A program made the position numbers and the translations under genes. DNA of 64,000 nucleotides. It comes from Straminergon stramineum. Lineage: Eukaryota; Streptophyta; Bryopsida; Hypnales; Calliergonaceae. Location: NCBI GenBank assembly GCA_963920665.1, contig OY987271.1, positions 11,349,350 to 11,413,349 of the forward strand. Reading direction: 5' to 3'. Below the pieces are notes generated by a model, which saw nothing but the letters and a program-made list of their open reading frames with translations, was not told where the DNA came from and ran no database searches. Below are positions 1 through 10,639 of the stretch, piece by piece (the stretch's first letter is position 1; each line of letters begins with the position of its first letter).

Positions 1-248
1 AAAAATTCCAAATTATGAAGTCACTAATAGAGCTTGCCTAAGTTCTCAAAAACCCAAAATTGGGCTCCTTGGTCTTTTAGAGATTAATAGATATTTTTAA
101 TCAAAATGTTAGAATGGAATTTGTTGCAATGCCACAACACCAAGGTTTCATTACAAAGATGTATGTCATTAAGGTTTTGCTTGAATAGATGAATGAAAAA
201 ATTATGCAAATGAAAAAGTGACAAACAATATTGTGCACAATTAAGTAA

Positions 249-1165
249 TTAACCCCTAAAGGACCATTGTCCCTTCAGGGGACAAATGAGATTTCAAGCA
301 AGTACCTATAGTCTCAATTTTTGTCCTGATTTTTTGAAACTTTTTATGAAGATAGAAAAATTGATTAGCTTCTTGGGAATATAATTTTTTTTCATTTGGT
401 GCCCAGGAACAAAAGTTATGCCCAAATAAGCTCAAAATAGGGGAAAGGAGGCAGCAAACAAAAGTTTCAAAAATTTGAATTTTTTAATTTTTTTCCCTTA
501 TAGATTATATTTTTGTCTACACGAAAAGATTGGATTCATTCCATTTGAATTTGTTTTGAGAAAGTTATACACAATCTTGTTTTTGGGGCAATTAGAGCAT
601 CTTTCTAAAAAAATAACTTACAGGATTCATTTCTAAACTCAATTTTTACAATTTTTCAAAAAAGAAAGGTCCATATGGTTTCATTTTCTTTATAAAACAA
701 TATCATCATTGGGATTAGTGCATTTTAATTAAATCTTAGAGATATTAATAATTTAGATTTTCCTTCAATCTTGTACCTACTTCTACTTAACAATTTTTTA
801 AAGAATAAATTTTTTTTTTGTATTTTCTTTTCTTTTCCTAGACTCTCAACTCAATTCTCCACTATAAAGATTAAAAGATCAAAACTTTGTAGTGCAAAAA
901 TTTAAGTTAAGGAGGTTCAAAGTCAAATAACCTAGTCTCGCAATGTATGGAAAAACTTATTTTCTTCACTTTAAACACAGATATCTTGCAATCTATGTGG
1001 TCAAAATTTCTGAAATTTTTTCTACACATTTTTATACTAGTTAGGTGTAAGATCCGATGGTTACATATGCAAAAAATACAATTTTCAAAATTACTCTTTG
1101 CTCTAAAAATGGCAGTTTTGAGTGTTTTTTTTTGCAGAAAAAGGCCTCAGTCCTTTAGGGATTGA
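249..1165 (-). mobile_element. Long TTAA-flanked non-autonomous element (subfamily 1 relative)
   Basis: The left end reads TTAACCCCTAAAGGACC and the right end reads GGTCC-like TCCTTTAGGG followed by a decayed ATTGA. The interior near 950-1100 (a run resembling 'gtcaaaatttctgaaattt' and a poly-T stretch before the end) matches the 580-bp elements at 55920-56494 and 60204-60792 in the same orientation. It is longer than those, so it carries extra or foreign sequence in the middle. There is no coding capacity; the 72-residue frame at 947-1165 lies wholly within the repeat and is not a gene. The boundaries are inferred from the terminal motifs. Confidence 0.55.
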
Positions 1166-1193
1166 TATTTCAGACAAATTGCAAATCCTTTTA

Positions 1194-1765
1194 TTAACCC
1201 TAAAGGACCGAGGCACATTTTAGACACAAATTGTGAAAAACTGCCACTTTTTAGGGCAGTGAGAAAAAAATGAATTTTTTTTTTTTCAAAATTCAACCGT
1301 ACAAATTTGTACTAGACTACGATGGGAATGTGTGGAAAAAAATTCAGAAACTTTGACCATGAAGATTGAAAGATTATAACGTTTGAAGTTAGGAAAAAAA
1401 GTTTTTTTTCGACCTTGCCCAACAAGGCCAGCAGCCTTTAACTCCTCCTAGAGTGAGATTTTTACACTACACATGGTTATTTTTTTGACATTTGCATCTT
1501 ATATCATGTAAGTTACATACCTGCAAAATTTCAAAAGTAGAAGAGCTGTTTTGCACATGCTATCCGAAGCTGCCCGAAATATTTAGGGCAGCATAACTTT
1601 TGATCCATGCACCCGATTGGGAAAAAAATTACATTCTCACTTAGGGAATACATGTTCCCACCTTGTGTCAAAATTTGAAGAACATCCGTTTGAAAACAAC
1701 TTCATACAAACCTACCTGAGATTACCTGCGTACGTTCAAAGGTCATTTGGTTCTTTAGGGGTTAA
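1194..1765 (+). mobile_element. TTAA-flanked MITE, subfamily 1 (572 bp)
   Basis: It begins TTAACCCTAAAGGACCGAGG and ends GGTTCTTTAGGGGTTAA, an imperfect terminal inverted repeat of about 17 bp with TTAA at both edges. The whole length resembles 50841-51418 in the same orientation and 55920-56494 and 60204-60792 in the opposite one. Shared interior landmarks are a block reading GATTGAAAGATTATAAC and a block about ACAAATTTGTACTAGACTA. It is non-coding. Confidence 0.8.
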
Positions 1766-1956
1766 CTTGGTACATTTGGTACATATTTTGTCTAATTTTT
1801 GCAAACTAGTTGCAAATAGAATAGCAAATTGTCTAATTGACCCCACAAGCCTCCTTTTGAAAATAGTCAATTTTTTTCTCTTCTATATTAGCCGTAAGTT
1901 CCATTTGGCCAAAATTCCAAAGAAAAAATCATAGTTCAACACTTTTGTAAACCAAC

Positions 1957-2675
1957 TTAACCTTTGAAACCCTAAGGCATGGTTTAAAATCCATTTTTCA
2001 CTTTGGGGTTAGCCCATCCTGATGCAATATTTGTTGGATTCTTATGAAATTTTACCAAAGGTATGTTTAATACTACTAGCTTGATGCCTAGAAAGTTTCA
2101 GACCAATCCAATTGCAAGTTGTAATTAAAAATTTATACCTCAAAAAAGTGGTTTTTTTAGTTCCAAATAGTTTCATGCAGCCATGATAGATAGGGCAATT
2201 GGGCTAAAATTTTGTACACCCCCCAAGGTTGAAAGGCATAGGAGCACATGATTTTGACTTATAAGCCTTTGAAATCGGGTTGTCCTTCTTTAGACAATGT
2301 TCAAAACTTACAAAGACCAATTTCAAAGGCTTATGAGTCAAAATCATCTCTTTATATGCCATTCAATTTTGGAGATTGTGTTAATAAGCTTGTTGAGAGT
2401 ATGTTATACAAAATTTTAGCCCAATTGGACTTATCTATCATGACTGGCCAAAATTACCCATGATTTGAACCCCCCCCCCCCCCATTTTTGAGGAATAACT
2501 TTTTAACTACAACTTGGATTGGTCTAAAATTTTCTAGGCATCAAGCTAGTAGGAAAACATGTCTCTGGTAAAAATTCAAAACAATCCAACAAATATTGCA
2601 TTGATAAGGGCTTGCCCCCAAAAGGAAAATGGTGTTAAACCATGACTCATTCAACCTCAAGGCTTTCAAGGTTAA
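1957..2675. mobile_element. TTAA-flanked snapback element, nearly a full-length palindrome (719 bp)
   Basis: The ends read TTAACCTTTGAAACCCTAAG and, on the other side, CAAGGCTTTCAAGGTTAA. The two halves are imperfect inverted copies over almost the whole length. Blocks such as CTAGCTTGATGCCTAGAAA (near 2080) recur inverted near 2535-2555, and GCAATATTTGTTGGATT (near 2024) recurs inverted near 2586-2602. The symmetry centre is near 2300. A C run of about 15 lies at 2470-2484. A transcript would fold into a hairpin with arms of roughly 330 nt, a candidate source of small RNAs; that is inference. Confidence 0.75.
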
Positions 2676-2747
2676 TTTATGAAATTCTAACAATCTAAGA
2701 AATTGAAGTTTTAGAATACTTTGTATTCAAAGTGTTTTCTATCATTA

Positions 2748-3028
2748 GAGGAGTTTTGGGGGGTCTATAGGGCTGCGTGTAGGGCTGCGTGTTCCCCTGG
2801 GTTCCTAGACCCTGGAAATTGCCTCGCAGTAGTAGCTTGACGTGGCACAGCAATTGCCACGTCACTTTCTTTCTTTTTTTGAATTTTTTTTTCAACTTTC
2901 TTTTACATTTTAAAATTTTCCAAAAAAAAATTAAATAAATAAATTTGACAATAGCCGTTCTTGGACTATTGGAGGAACAACGCCGGGAACAGGCCCAAAA
3001 CGTCCCTCTTGACCCTCCAAAACTCCTC
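2748..3028. mobile_element. TA-flanked TIR MITE (281 bp)
   Basis: The ends GAGGAGTTTTGGGGGGTC and GACCCTCCAAAACTCCTC are inverted repeats of each other, flanked by TA on each side (2746-2747 and 3029-3030). A second member with the same end structure lies at 15245-15500. Inside is a shorter palindrome reading GACGTGGCA / TGCCACGTC near 2840-2866. It is non-coding; the frame called at 2695-2895 on the minus strand is within the repeat. Confidence 0.75.
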
Positions 3029-3030
3029 TA

Positions 3031-3685
3031 ATGAATTATGAGATGACACACATTTCTTTCTTTCTTAATAAATGAAATGAGTTTCTTTTGTTGTTAGTTT
3101 CAATTATGTGATGGTAGTGTCGTGGGTGGTGTACATGTTGCACATTACCTCTCACTACATATTATTATCCCCTGTACGTATGAGTGGATGTTTTTGGGAC
3201 TTTCGAAACTAGGACTTGTGGAAGATTCTGTTCAACAAATAATAGAATCTCAAAATTTGCACAATGGATTCTTTTGTAAATTGTAGATTTGCACTTAAGA
3301 GTAAGTTGGCTTCAAATTTCAATGGTGAAAACTTATTAAATTATTCTAGAATTTCTAGATCCAACAAAAAAGTTCCTCACTTTTATTGTTCTCTCTATGA
3401 CGCACATGGGTTATACTTCTAGTTTGAGGTAGAAGACCTATAACCAAAACTTCAAGCAATTCCATATACTTTGGAATGGAATTAAAACCTGTGACGATTT
3501 TGCTACATTGACAATTGAAAATCAAGAATTAAAAAAAAAATTGCAGTAATTTGTATGAATAAGGTATAAAACTTTAAAGTTCAACTACATGGTGTATTCC
3601 AAATTGTTTTTGCATTCATGTATGCAATTTGTACATTTTGGACTACTTAAATTAAGATACTATCAAGATGGTTTTGGGATGCAAG
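3031..3685. other. AT-rich intergenic stretch, nothing recognised
   Basis: No coding frame, RNA gene or clear repeat was seen between the two small elements that flank it. Confidence 0.5.
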
Positions 3686-3868
3686 CACTAGAAGAATTCT
3701 CATTCATCGAGTTGATGTGTTTTTGTTAGAAAACACAAAATTGCATTGGAAAAAATGTAGTTTTCTAGTTTTTCGACTAAAAAATTGGAAAATTGCTTTT
3801 TTTCCAATGCAGTTTTGTGTTTTCAAACAAAAACACATCAACTCAATGAACGAGAATTTCTTCTAGGG
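3686..3868. mobile_element. CACTA-like snapback MITE (183 bp) with AAG target duplication
   Basis: It begins CACTAGAAGAATTCTC and ends GAGAATTTCTTCTAGGG, so the halves are inverted copies (for example GATGTGTTTTTGTT against AACAAAAACACATC). The terminal CACTA pairs with a one-base variant of TAGTG. The 3-bp AAG at 3683-3685 recurs at 3869-3871, as expected of the CACTA (En/Spm) superfamily. The end motif CTAGAAGAA is shared with the elements near 62291 and 61676. It is non-coding. Confidence 0.75.
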
Positions 3869-3871
3869 AAG

Positions 3872-5889
3872 GTTGGGAATGGCTACTTGTATCTTACTAT
3901 TTGTGTAAAGTTTTTTGTTGTATATTAATATGCAATTTTTTTATAAATCCATAGTTCGGGCACAAAATTAGTGTCACCTTTGCATTTGGATCACTACAAA
4001 ACTTTGGAAGGGAACAAAGTACAATACAATGATATTGATTTGAATAAGTACGTAATAAAATCATGAAGGCATATATACACATTGTCCCAATAGGGTGTTG
4101 TTTTCAACATTTTTTTTAAACACTAACTAAAGTGTCAAAAATGAGATATCATGACATTCACAACATTTGAACATTCTTTTTAATACTAAAGTGTTGAAAA
4201 GAATGTTGATTTTTTTTCCAACATTTTAGTGTCAAAGAAGTGTCAAAATGTATTTCACTATAATTGTTGAAAAGGATATTGAAAAGAATGTCCATAAAAA
4301 TATCAAAAAAATTGTCAAAAATAATGGTCTTCACTTTGAATATTTATAGTTTATTCCACAAAAGTCCCCCCAATATGAAAAGACTTGAATTTGGTTAGAC
4401 TTCTCAAGGAAAATTTATGTTTGAAGGAGTTAAATACCTTGAGAAAGGAACATCAACTTTAGAAAAATGATCAATGATTAGGTTACAAACACTTAGAAAG
4501 AGTTTTCAGAAAATCTTTGATTTTACACATCTAGCAACTAGCAAGATATTAAGAGTTTTGGTCTAATTATTCAAATCAATGTTATTTCTTGATTCTATTT
4601 CAAAATAATCAAACAAATTAAGGTTTTCCTTGCATCTTTATACTTCATTCTAGGTCTATTTCACAGTCTATTTAAGAATGATATCAAATCAATATGTTTT
4701 CCTTTTTTTTATAAAGTTTAGGTGTTAGCCCCAAGCATTAACATGATTCATGAATAAATAAATAAAATTTCATCCCAAAAGATCAATTAAAAAAAATATT
4801 TTTTAATAGTTTGAAAAGTGACCACCAAAAATGAACTCTATTATTTAATTTTTTTCTTAAAATATATTTAGATTTAGATTTTTTAAATTATAATTCCATT
4901 GTAACAAATTATAAATATTTAATATATAATTTATTTTTTGGAAAGTATAAATTACGGATTGGCCCTTGGTAGTTCTACGTAGAATCATTTTTCCAAAAGC
5001 TTTCAAGAAAAATTAATTAATTGAATCTAGAAATTTTAAAAGAAAAAAAATGAATTTTATACCTTTAGAGTTGACAAAATTCTATTAAAATAAGAACAAA
5101 TTTATCACATATGTCACCATAAAGGTCCTTTGAAGTTAGAGAATTGATCCACATTTTGCCTAGAAAACATCTAAGTTATGAGGCTAATTTTGTATATGGC
5201 TAATGCGTGTTCTATTTCAATGGATTGTATTTTACTTCAATGAAAAATTAATGTTCTAAATCCTTCATCATGTTTTTTTTCCACTTTAAGATTATTTATC
5301 AATGAAATTCTTCATATTAAATTTCAAAGTATTAGATCAATACTTTTTTGTAGGTCATAAAAAGTTTAGATTCTTTGGTGATTCCTAATCCACTTGATAT
5401 GAATAATCTTATGAATTTTGAAGAAAAGATACAAGAATATTCATATCAAGCACAAAATACTTAAATTTTTTTTCCCCTATTGGCATATATAATAATGTAG
5501 AACACCAAGATGTAAAACATGAGTCCTTTTAAAATGAAAGTTCAATCCCTTAAGGACCAAGGGGTAGTCTAAACTTCCAAAATTGTGAAGATGTACTATA
5601 AAATGTAGCTTAGAAGAATAATTTAATGAAAAATTTGAAACAATAGTTGTAAAATATGATTCATAGACTACATCTACATGGTTAGATCAATTACTACACT
5701 AATTAATATTTTAAAATTAATTTTGAAGTTAAAAATTGGAAATTCCTTCTAAAATGATTGTAGGTTGAATATTTTTTATTTTTACAAGAATTTTTTCCTT
5801 GAAAGTTAAAAAATTTAAGTTCTCATTGTAGCAATTTTGAAAATATTTATTTTTGGTTTTTTTCAAATCATATTTGAAGGGTCATTTTT
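3872..5889. other. AT-rich intergenic stretch with short hairpin-forming repeats
   Basis: No gene was seen. Between about 4100 and 4330 there are several short copies of AAGTGTTGAAAAGAATGTT-like words in both orientations, for example AACATTCTTTT near 4172 and AAAAGAATGTT near 4197, giving a weak hairpin. The rest is long A/T runs without recognisable features. Confidence 0.5.
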
Positions 5890-6120
5890 TTAACCCTTGA
5901 ACACTGGGCTGGTGACCGTGGAAATCAGCCATTTTCGAACTGTGTGACATCATCCACTTTAAAAAAAATAAAAAATACTCATTGGGAGTCAAACTACTAT
6001 ACAAGATCTCCCCTTTCCACCCTTAATTCCAAGGATGAATAGTTGCACTTCTATCCTATATAGGAGAATTCCTTGTCATTCATTGGACAAAAAAAGTCCA
6101 CCTCGTCGTTTAGGGGTTAA
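5890..6120 (+). mobile_element. TTAA-flanked MITE, subfamily 2 (231 bp)
   Basis: It begins TTAACCCTTGAACACTGGG and ends CGTCGTTTAGGGGTTAA. It matches 48785-49014 along its length in the same orientation, and 26320-26551 and 36671-36896 inverted. Conserved interior words are GTGTGACATCATC, GGGAGTCAAACTA and GATGAATAGTTGCACTT. It is non-coding. Confidence 0.85.
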
Positions 6121-6991
6121 CTAAAAACCATTCTTTCTTAAGGCTAGTCCTACTAGTACCCTTTGAATTATAGAATATTGAAAAAACAAAGTCTTCAAAA
6201 TCTATACTATACTAATGTTAAAGAACTAACATAAAATTCTATAAAAAATTGATGGATGAAAAAATGAGTTTTACATACTTGAGATGTATTTGCATTCATC
6301 TATTGTTTTGAAATTTGAATGCCATTATGAATTTAAAGTTCACATTCTGATAAAACAATCAAATACCATTTAAAATGTTTTTTAGTAGAGACTACATTTT
6401 TTCAAATTCATTTCATCAATTGAAACAAATTTTATAAATATCATTTTATGGGTTAAATTTGGATCCATAGCAATGAGTCAAATGTTGTCAAAATACACTA
6501 TAAGGTGATACATGAGAATGTCTTAGGGTTAAATTCTACTCTTTGGAAGGGGAATGCACATCCTTTTCTAAAGGATTGAGCAATGTGCAATGACAAAAGT
6601 TGAGGTTTCTCATCACAATACACTTGGTTTCTATATGTGAACTTTGTTTATTTGGGTAGTTAAAGGTTTCTGTATTATCCTTGGTCGATCATTTTTCATC
6701 TTGCAATTTGGGTTTATTTTCCATTTGCTATAAATTTTCTTTTTCTTTTGTATTTAATTATATTATTGGATATCATTCCTTAATAAAATGATTTTGTAAT
6801 GAATGGAAGACAATGATTGACAATGTTGTATGTACATGGAAGTTTCCTATTACAAAATATTAAAATAAAAATTATATTCTTTTTTCAATTAGGCTTCTTA
6901 ATTGATTTGACATTCAAATCATTTGTAAATATTTTTCCAAGATAAAAATATAGATTTTTTAACTTCTAAAATAATACCTAATATATTCTCT
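6121..6991. other. AT-rich intergenic stretch, nothing recognised
   Basis: No open frame of note and no clear terminal motifs were seen. Confidence 0.5.
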
Positions 6992-7565
6992 TTAACCCCT
7001 AAGTGCTCCAATGGCCATTTTATGGATGATGAATAGATTGAAATTCAAGTTTCATCCTCCTTACTACTTGGATGAAAGTTATCCTAATTTGTGATGATTC
7101 TTTATGAAGTTGTTGTCTTATCTAAGGGTTGGTTTTGGTGTTGCTAGAGTACACATTTTTCTAAAAGTACCAATGTAGAAGTATATTAAGTGGTTGACCA
7201 AGCCAAAATTGCATTGACTAGCTCAAAACTATATTTGCCACAATGAGGTCATAGATTTGAAGAACACAAAAATTTCAAAAAATCACCATGTGAAGAGAAC
7301 CTCATTTCAAATCCATTCCAACAAATTGTACTAAAAAAATGATAATATTTTGCTTGCAATCAAATTTAGAAGGAATTTTGGAATTTCTCTTTCAAAATTT
7401 ATAAAAGAAAATATTGGTGATAGCATTGATGAATCTAACCATACGGATGGAATCTACAACTCACAGTCTTCAACTTTTGTTGTATAAAAATTCCTAAATA
7501 TACTTCCAAATAGCACTTTATAATGATTTTTATTTCAAATCGTCAATTCTAGAGATGATTTTGGA
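6992..7565 (+). mobile_element. Half-preserved TTAA element, subfamily 5
   Basis: The left edge reads TTAACCCCTAAGTGCTCC. About 570 bp to the right resembles 25547-26101, sharing for instance GTTTCATCCTCCT, GATGAAAGTTAT and CATGTGAAGAGAACCTCATT. Similarity between the copies stops near 7565 and 26101 with no matching right terminus visible, so both seem to lack that end or it has decayed. Confidence 0.6.
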
Positions 7566-7689
7566 CGTCTAGACCTTGACCCTCAAAGGTTCAAAGATCT
7601 ACAACAAAAACATGATTGTGATACAAAATACAAATTCTTCAATAGAATTTTATGATTCATCTTAAGGATATTATCAAAGAACACTCAAC

Positions 7690-8733
7690 TTTTTAGTGTT
7701 GTCCCTCGCCGATCAGATTCCCAGTCAAATTGTATTGAAATTGGATCAAATAACTTCGTTGCAAACGGGACATACTTTATATTTGAATTCCAACGGGACT
7801 TACGAGGTTGCTCAATAGCAATGTCAACAATCTCTGAAGCGCGAGCAGAGTACTGAAAGCTGTAAGCTGTGGGTGCAGTCCAAGTAGGGTTTGGAGCTTT
7901 ACCATGTTCATTAGGGTTTCGATCTGGTCTGGTGTTCCGAAGGAGTGAGCAGCAAGTCTCGCTTTCCGCGTTTGCGTGGCACCGACGGCGAATGGGAGAG
8001 TAAATTCACCGCGTGGCTGCATTTCTGGTGAGTTGACAAGTTTCTGCGAGATTATTGTAAGGCTTTTTGAAAGTTTTCTGAGTGATTTTCAGATATTTGT
8101 TTGAATTGTTGCTGTTCCCATTGGTAGCAGTGTGTTGAGCCGATCGGGAATCAGAGTTTATTGTGTCGATTTCTGATGTTAGCGTGATTGTCTTGTAGCG
8201 AGGAGTTTCGTTGAGGACGATATGTCTACGGAGATTCGTGGTGAGTGCGCGTTAGAGGTTGTTGATTGATTGCGGAAGATGGTATTCCAACCTCTGTCGT
8301 GTTGCAAATTGGACGGGGTACGGGTGGTGGAGAGCAAAGAATTGCATCTCCTGGTGTCCAAGCGTCATATGTGTTGTGCCAGATCCGTCTCGTGGACAGG
8401 TTAGAAGCGATTGATGAAATTTCTGGTCTATGCTATTGAATCGGATGGGAGGGCAACGGCGTTAATCTTCGCCGTTGGATTTTCAGTTCGTAGTTGGAGT
8501 GAGCGCATTCCTCAATTCATCTCGATGTAGAAGGTTTTGAGTGAAAAAGTACGGGTGAACCTAACAGGTTTTTGCAAACCCTTTTGGGGAGGTTAAATCC
8601 CACATTTGAATTAGGGCTTGACTTTAGGGATAACTCTATTGGCCGCATTCCTTTTGGTGGAGTTGAGGAAAGAGTGGATTATTGTGTTTGTGCCATCAAA
8701 AGGGGGAAGCAAGTTGTTCAAGGAGGAAGGGCG
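7690..8733 (+). promoter_or_regulatory. Probable promoter and 5' leader of the ELMO gene
   Basis: The base composition changes from AT-rich to balanced at about 7690 and stays so into the ELMO coding exon. No long frame leads into the gene. Possible leader splice sites are donors at about 8028 (CTG|GTGAGT) or 8397 (ACAG|GTTAGA) and an acceptor at 8568 (CTAACAG). These are by eye only; transcript data would decide. Confidence 0.4.
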
Positions 8734-10324
8734 ATGAATTCAACAGGGGGTTTGCGAAGAAGAATACAGCACGAAGATGTTGGAGACCGAGAGTACGAAC
8801 GTTTGAAGGAGCCTCTGCTAGGTCAGCACAGTAGTGATGATGATGATCATGACGATCGTGAGACAGCGAAGAGGGCAGATCAAGCCTGGACATATAATGT
8901 CGCTAGACTTTTAGCGCAGTGGACGCAATGGTTCTCTACGGTGGTGCTAGCGGGTGGTTTCCGAGTCGGCAGTAACCTATTCATGGCAGTACTTGGCCGT
9001 CCAGTTTCTGAGAAGCCCGAAGTTGACCTGTCTCCTCTAGTGGTAGCTCGCTTGAAGAAGCTTCAGGAACGGCTAGCCATACCTTTCGACGGGTCGCTAC
9101 CACAGCATCAGGAGGCCCTGAAAGCTCTGTGGCAGGTGTCGTTTCCAGAAAGGGTCATGCCGGGACTTGTGTCCCCACACTGGAAGGACATGGGCTGGCA
9201 AGGCAACGATCCTGCTACTGACTTCAGGGGAGGAGGATTTATCTCACTGGAAAATCTTCTCTTTTTTGCACGCAGATTTCCAGTAGTGTTCCAGAAACTT
9301 TTGCATAAAGCAGAAGGGCAACGAGCGGAGTGGGAGTATCCATTTGCAGTTGCAGGACTCAACATCACCTTCATGCTCATACAATTGCTCGATCTCCGTG
9401 CAGCCAAGCCGAGCTCCCCTTCAGCAGCTTCGTTTTTTGGCATGTTAGCTGCGGATGAAAATACCTTTGACCTGCTGTTTTGTGTAGCATTTCAGATGCT
9501 AGATTCTCAGTGGTTAGCTCAAGGGGCTTCCTATATGGAATTCAACGCTGTTCTGGGAGCGACTCGCAATCAGCTCGCGAGAGAGTTGGTGTTGGAAGAT
9601 GTAGATTGTGTTGAGGACCTCCCATCTTACATTTCTCTTGTGAGTCGTACATGATGTGGTATTCATTTTTAGTTAATGTGACAATTTTTTCTTTTCTTTT
9701 AATGAACTTCTGTATGAATGAACGACTCTGCATTTCTTAAAATTCTTGGATGTCCAATGGGTGATGTCTTGCTTAACTTTGGACGGGCAAGCAAGAAGGC
9801 GCTGATTTCCTGTATTAGATCAATCATCGGCACTGCTGAATTTATTCTTTCTTTGAGAATAGTTCATGGAATTTTTTGAAAGACAGTTGTTCTGATGGCG
9901 CTACTAGTAAAGGATATCAAAGCTTCTGCTCAGAACTGCGTCTGATTTTCTGTTATCCCTTTTTTGATGTCTTTGCCCTTTTCATCTGAAAATGTGATGA
10001 AGATGTAAACCATGATGCGATTTCCTCTCAGTCAAAACAAGATTGATGGGCTCTGTTTATCCTTGAAGTGCTGAATTCTTGAATGTGGTTTGTTTATGAC
10101 GCAAGGTTGCTGTCATCCGATTTTATCTTCTGTATTGCACTTTGGTTTCCATTGTTATTTATTTTTCTAACCTAAATCCTTCATAATATATTTTAACAGG
10201 TTTGGATTGTTGATTATCCTTGGGTTAATTGTTCTTGTTTTGTGCCAATGACGATGAATTGCAGGGCCTCTTAGAGAGATCATCGTATCCTGCTCTGCTG
10301 TATCAACGGTATGCTTTTTCATAA
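8734..10324 (+). CDS. ELMO-domain protein (ELMO/CED-12 family), spliced
   Basis: The first coding exon is 8734-9639 (302 codons), ending at a GTGAGT donor. The second starts at 10265 after a GCAG acceptor and, if read straight on, stops at 10324, giving about 321 residues. The open frame extends upstream of 8734 without an ATG, so the ATG at 8734 is chosen. Residues 1-50 are polar with an acidic D/H-rich run (about 34-42). The ELMO domain spans about 105-300 and includes GWQGNDPATDFRGGG (154-168), whose Arg165 matches the Arg proposed as the GAP finger in ELMOD proteins, then SLENLLFFARRFP and AEWEYPFAVAGLNITFMLIQ (198-217). Plant family members have a similar layout and length. The likely role is GTPase regulation or membrane and cytoskeletal signalling, by family only. 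The C-terminus is uncertain: exon 2 may instead splice at 10308 to an acceptor at 11095 (stop 11106-11108, about 320 residues) or towards 10441. Confidence 0.85.
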
Positions 10325-10440
10325 CCATGTCTTTTTTTCATCACAATATAATGGAGTCAACTAAGTAAGGCATTTTCTTAGTCAGTTAATCAGTACGTTT
10401 GGGTGCTTGAGGGGCATAGTCTTCACAATTTGTAATCTAC

Positions 10441-10635
10441 GTGGTAGTTGATAATCAGCGACTTGTTACGATTCCTGGACCTATTGAGATCAGGCTATCC
10501 TCCAGTGAAGGGTTTGCAAGCGAACGATACCCAATCAAGGCGAGAAGAATGAGCAGAGAAGGCAGCTATTACTTATATACAGTTTGGGCAAATGGCACTC
10601 ATGCACCGTGTGTTCCTGAGGATTGCTTCATGTAG
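10441..10635 (+). CDS. Possible exon or small open frame downstream of the ELMO gene, unknown
   Basis: This 64-codon open frame has balanced composition and a protein-like residue mix (RLVTIPGPIEIRLSSSEGF, then RMSREGSYYLYTVWANG) and ends at TAG. It has no ATG at its left end, and a CAG acceptor occurs at 10456-10458, so it could be an internal or last exon. Joining it to the ELMO exon ending at 10308 would put it in a different frame, so it may be 3' UTR of that gene or a relic of another. I do not recognise a domain. Confidence 0.2.
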   Translation: MVVDNQRLVTIPGPIEIRLSSSEGFASERYPIKARRMSREGSYYLYTVWANGTHAPCVPEDCFM

Positions 10636-10639
10636 TTTC

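Noticed and set aside
9108..9443. 111-codon frame on the minus strand
   Set aside because: It is antisense to the conserved ELMO-domain exon and shows no domain of its own.
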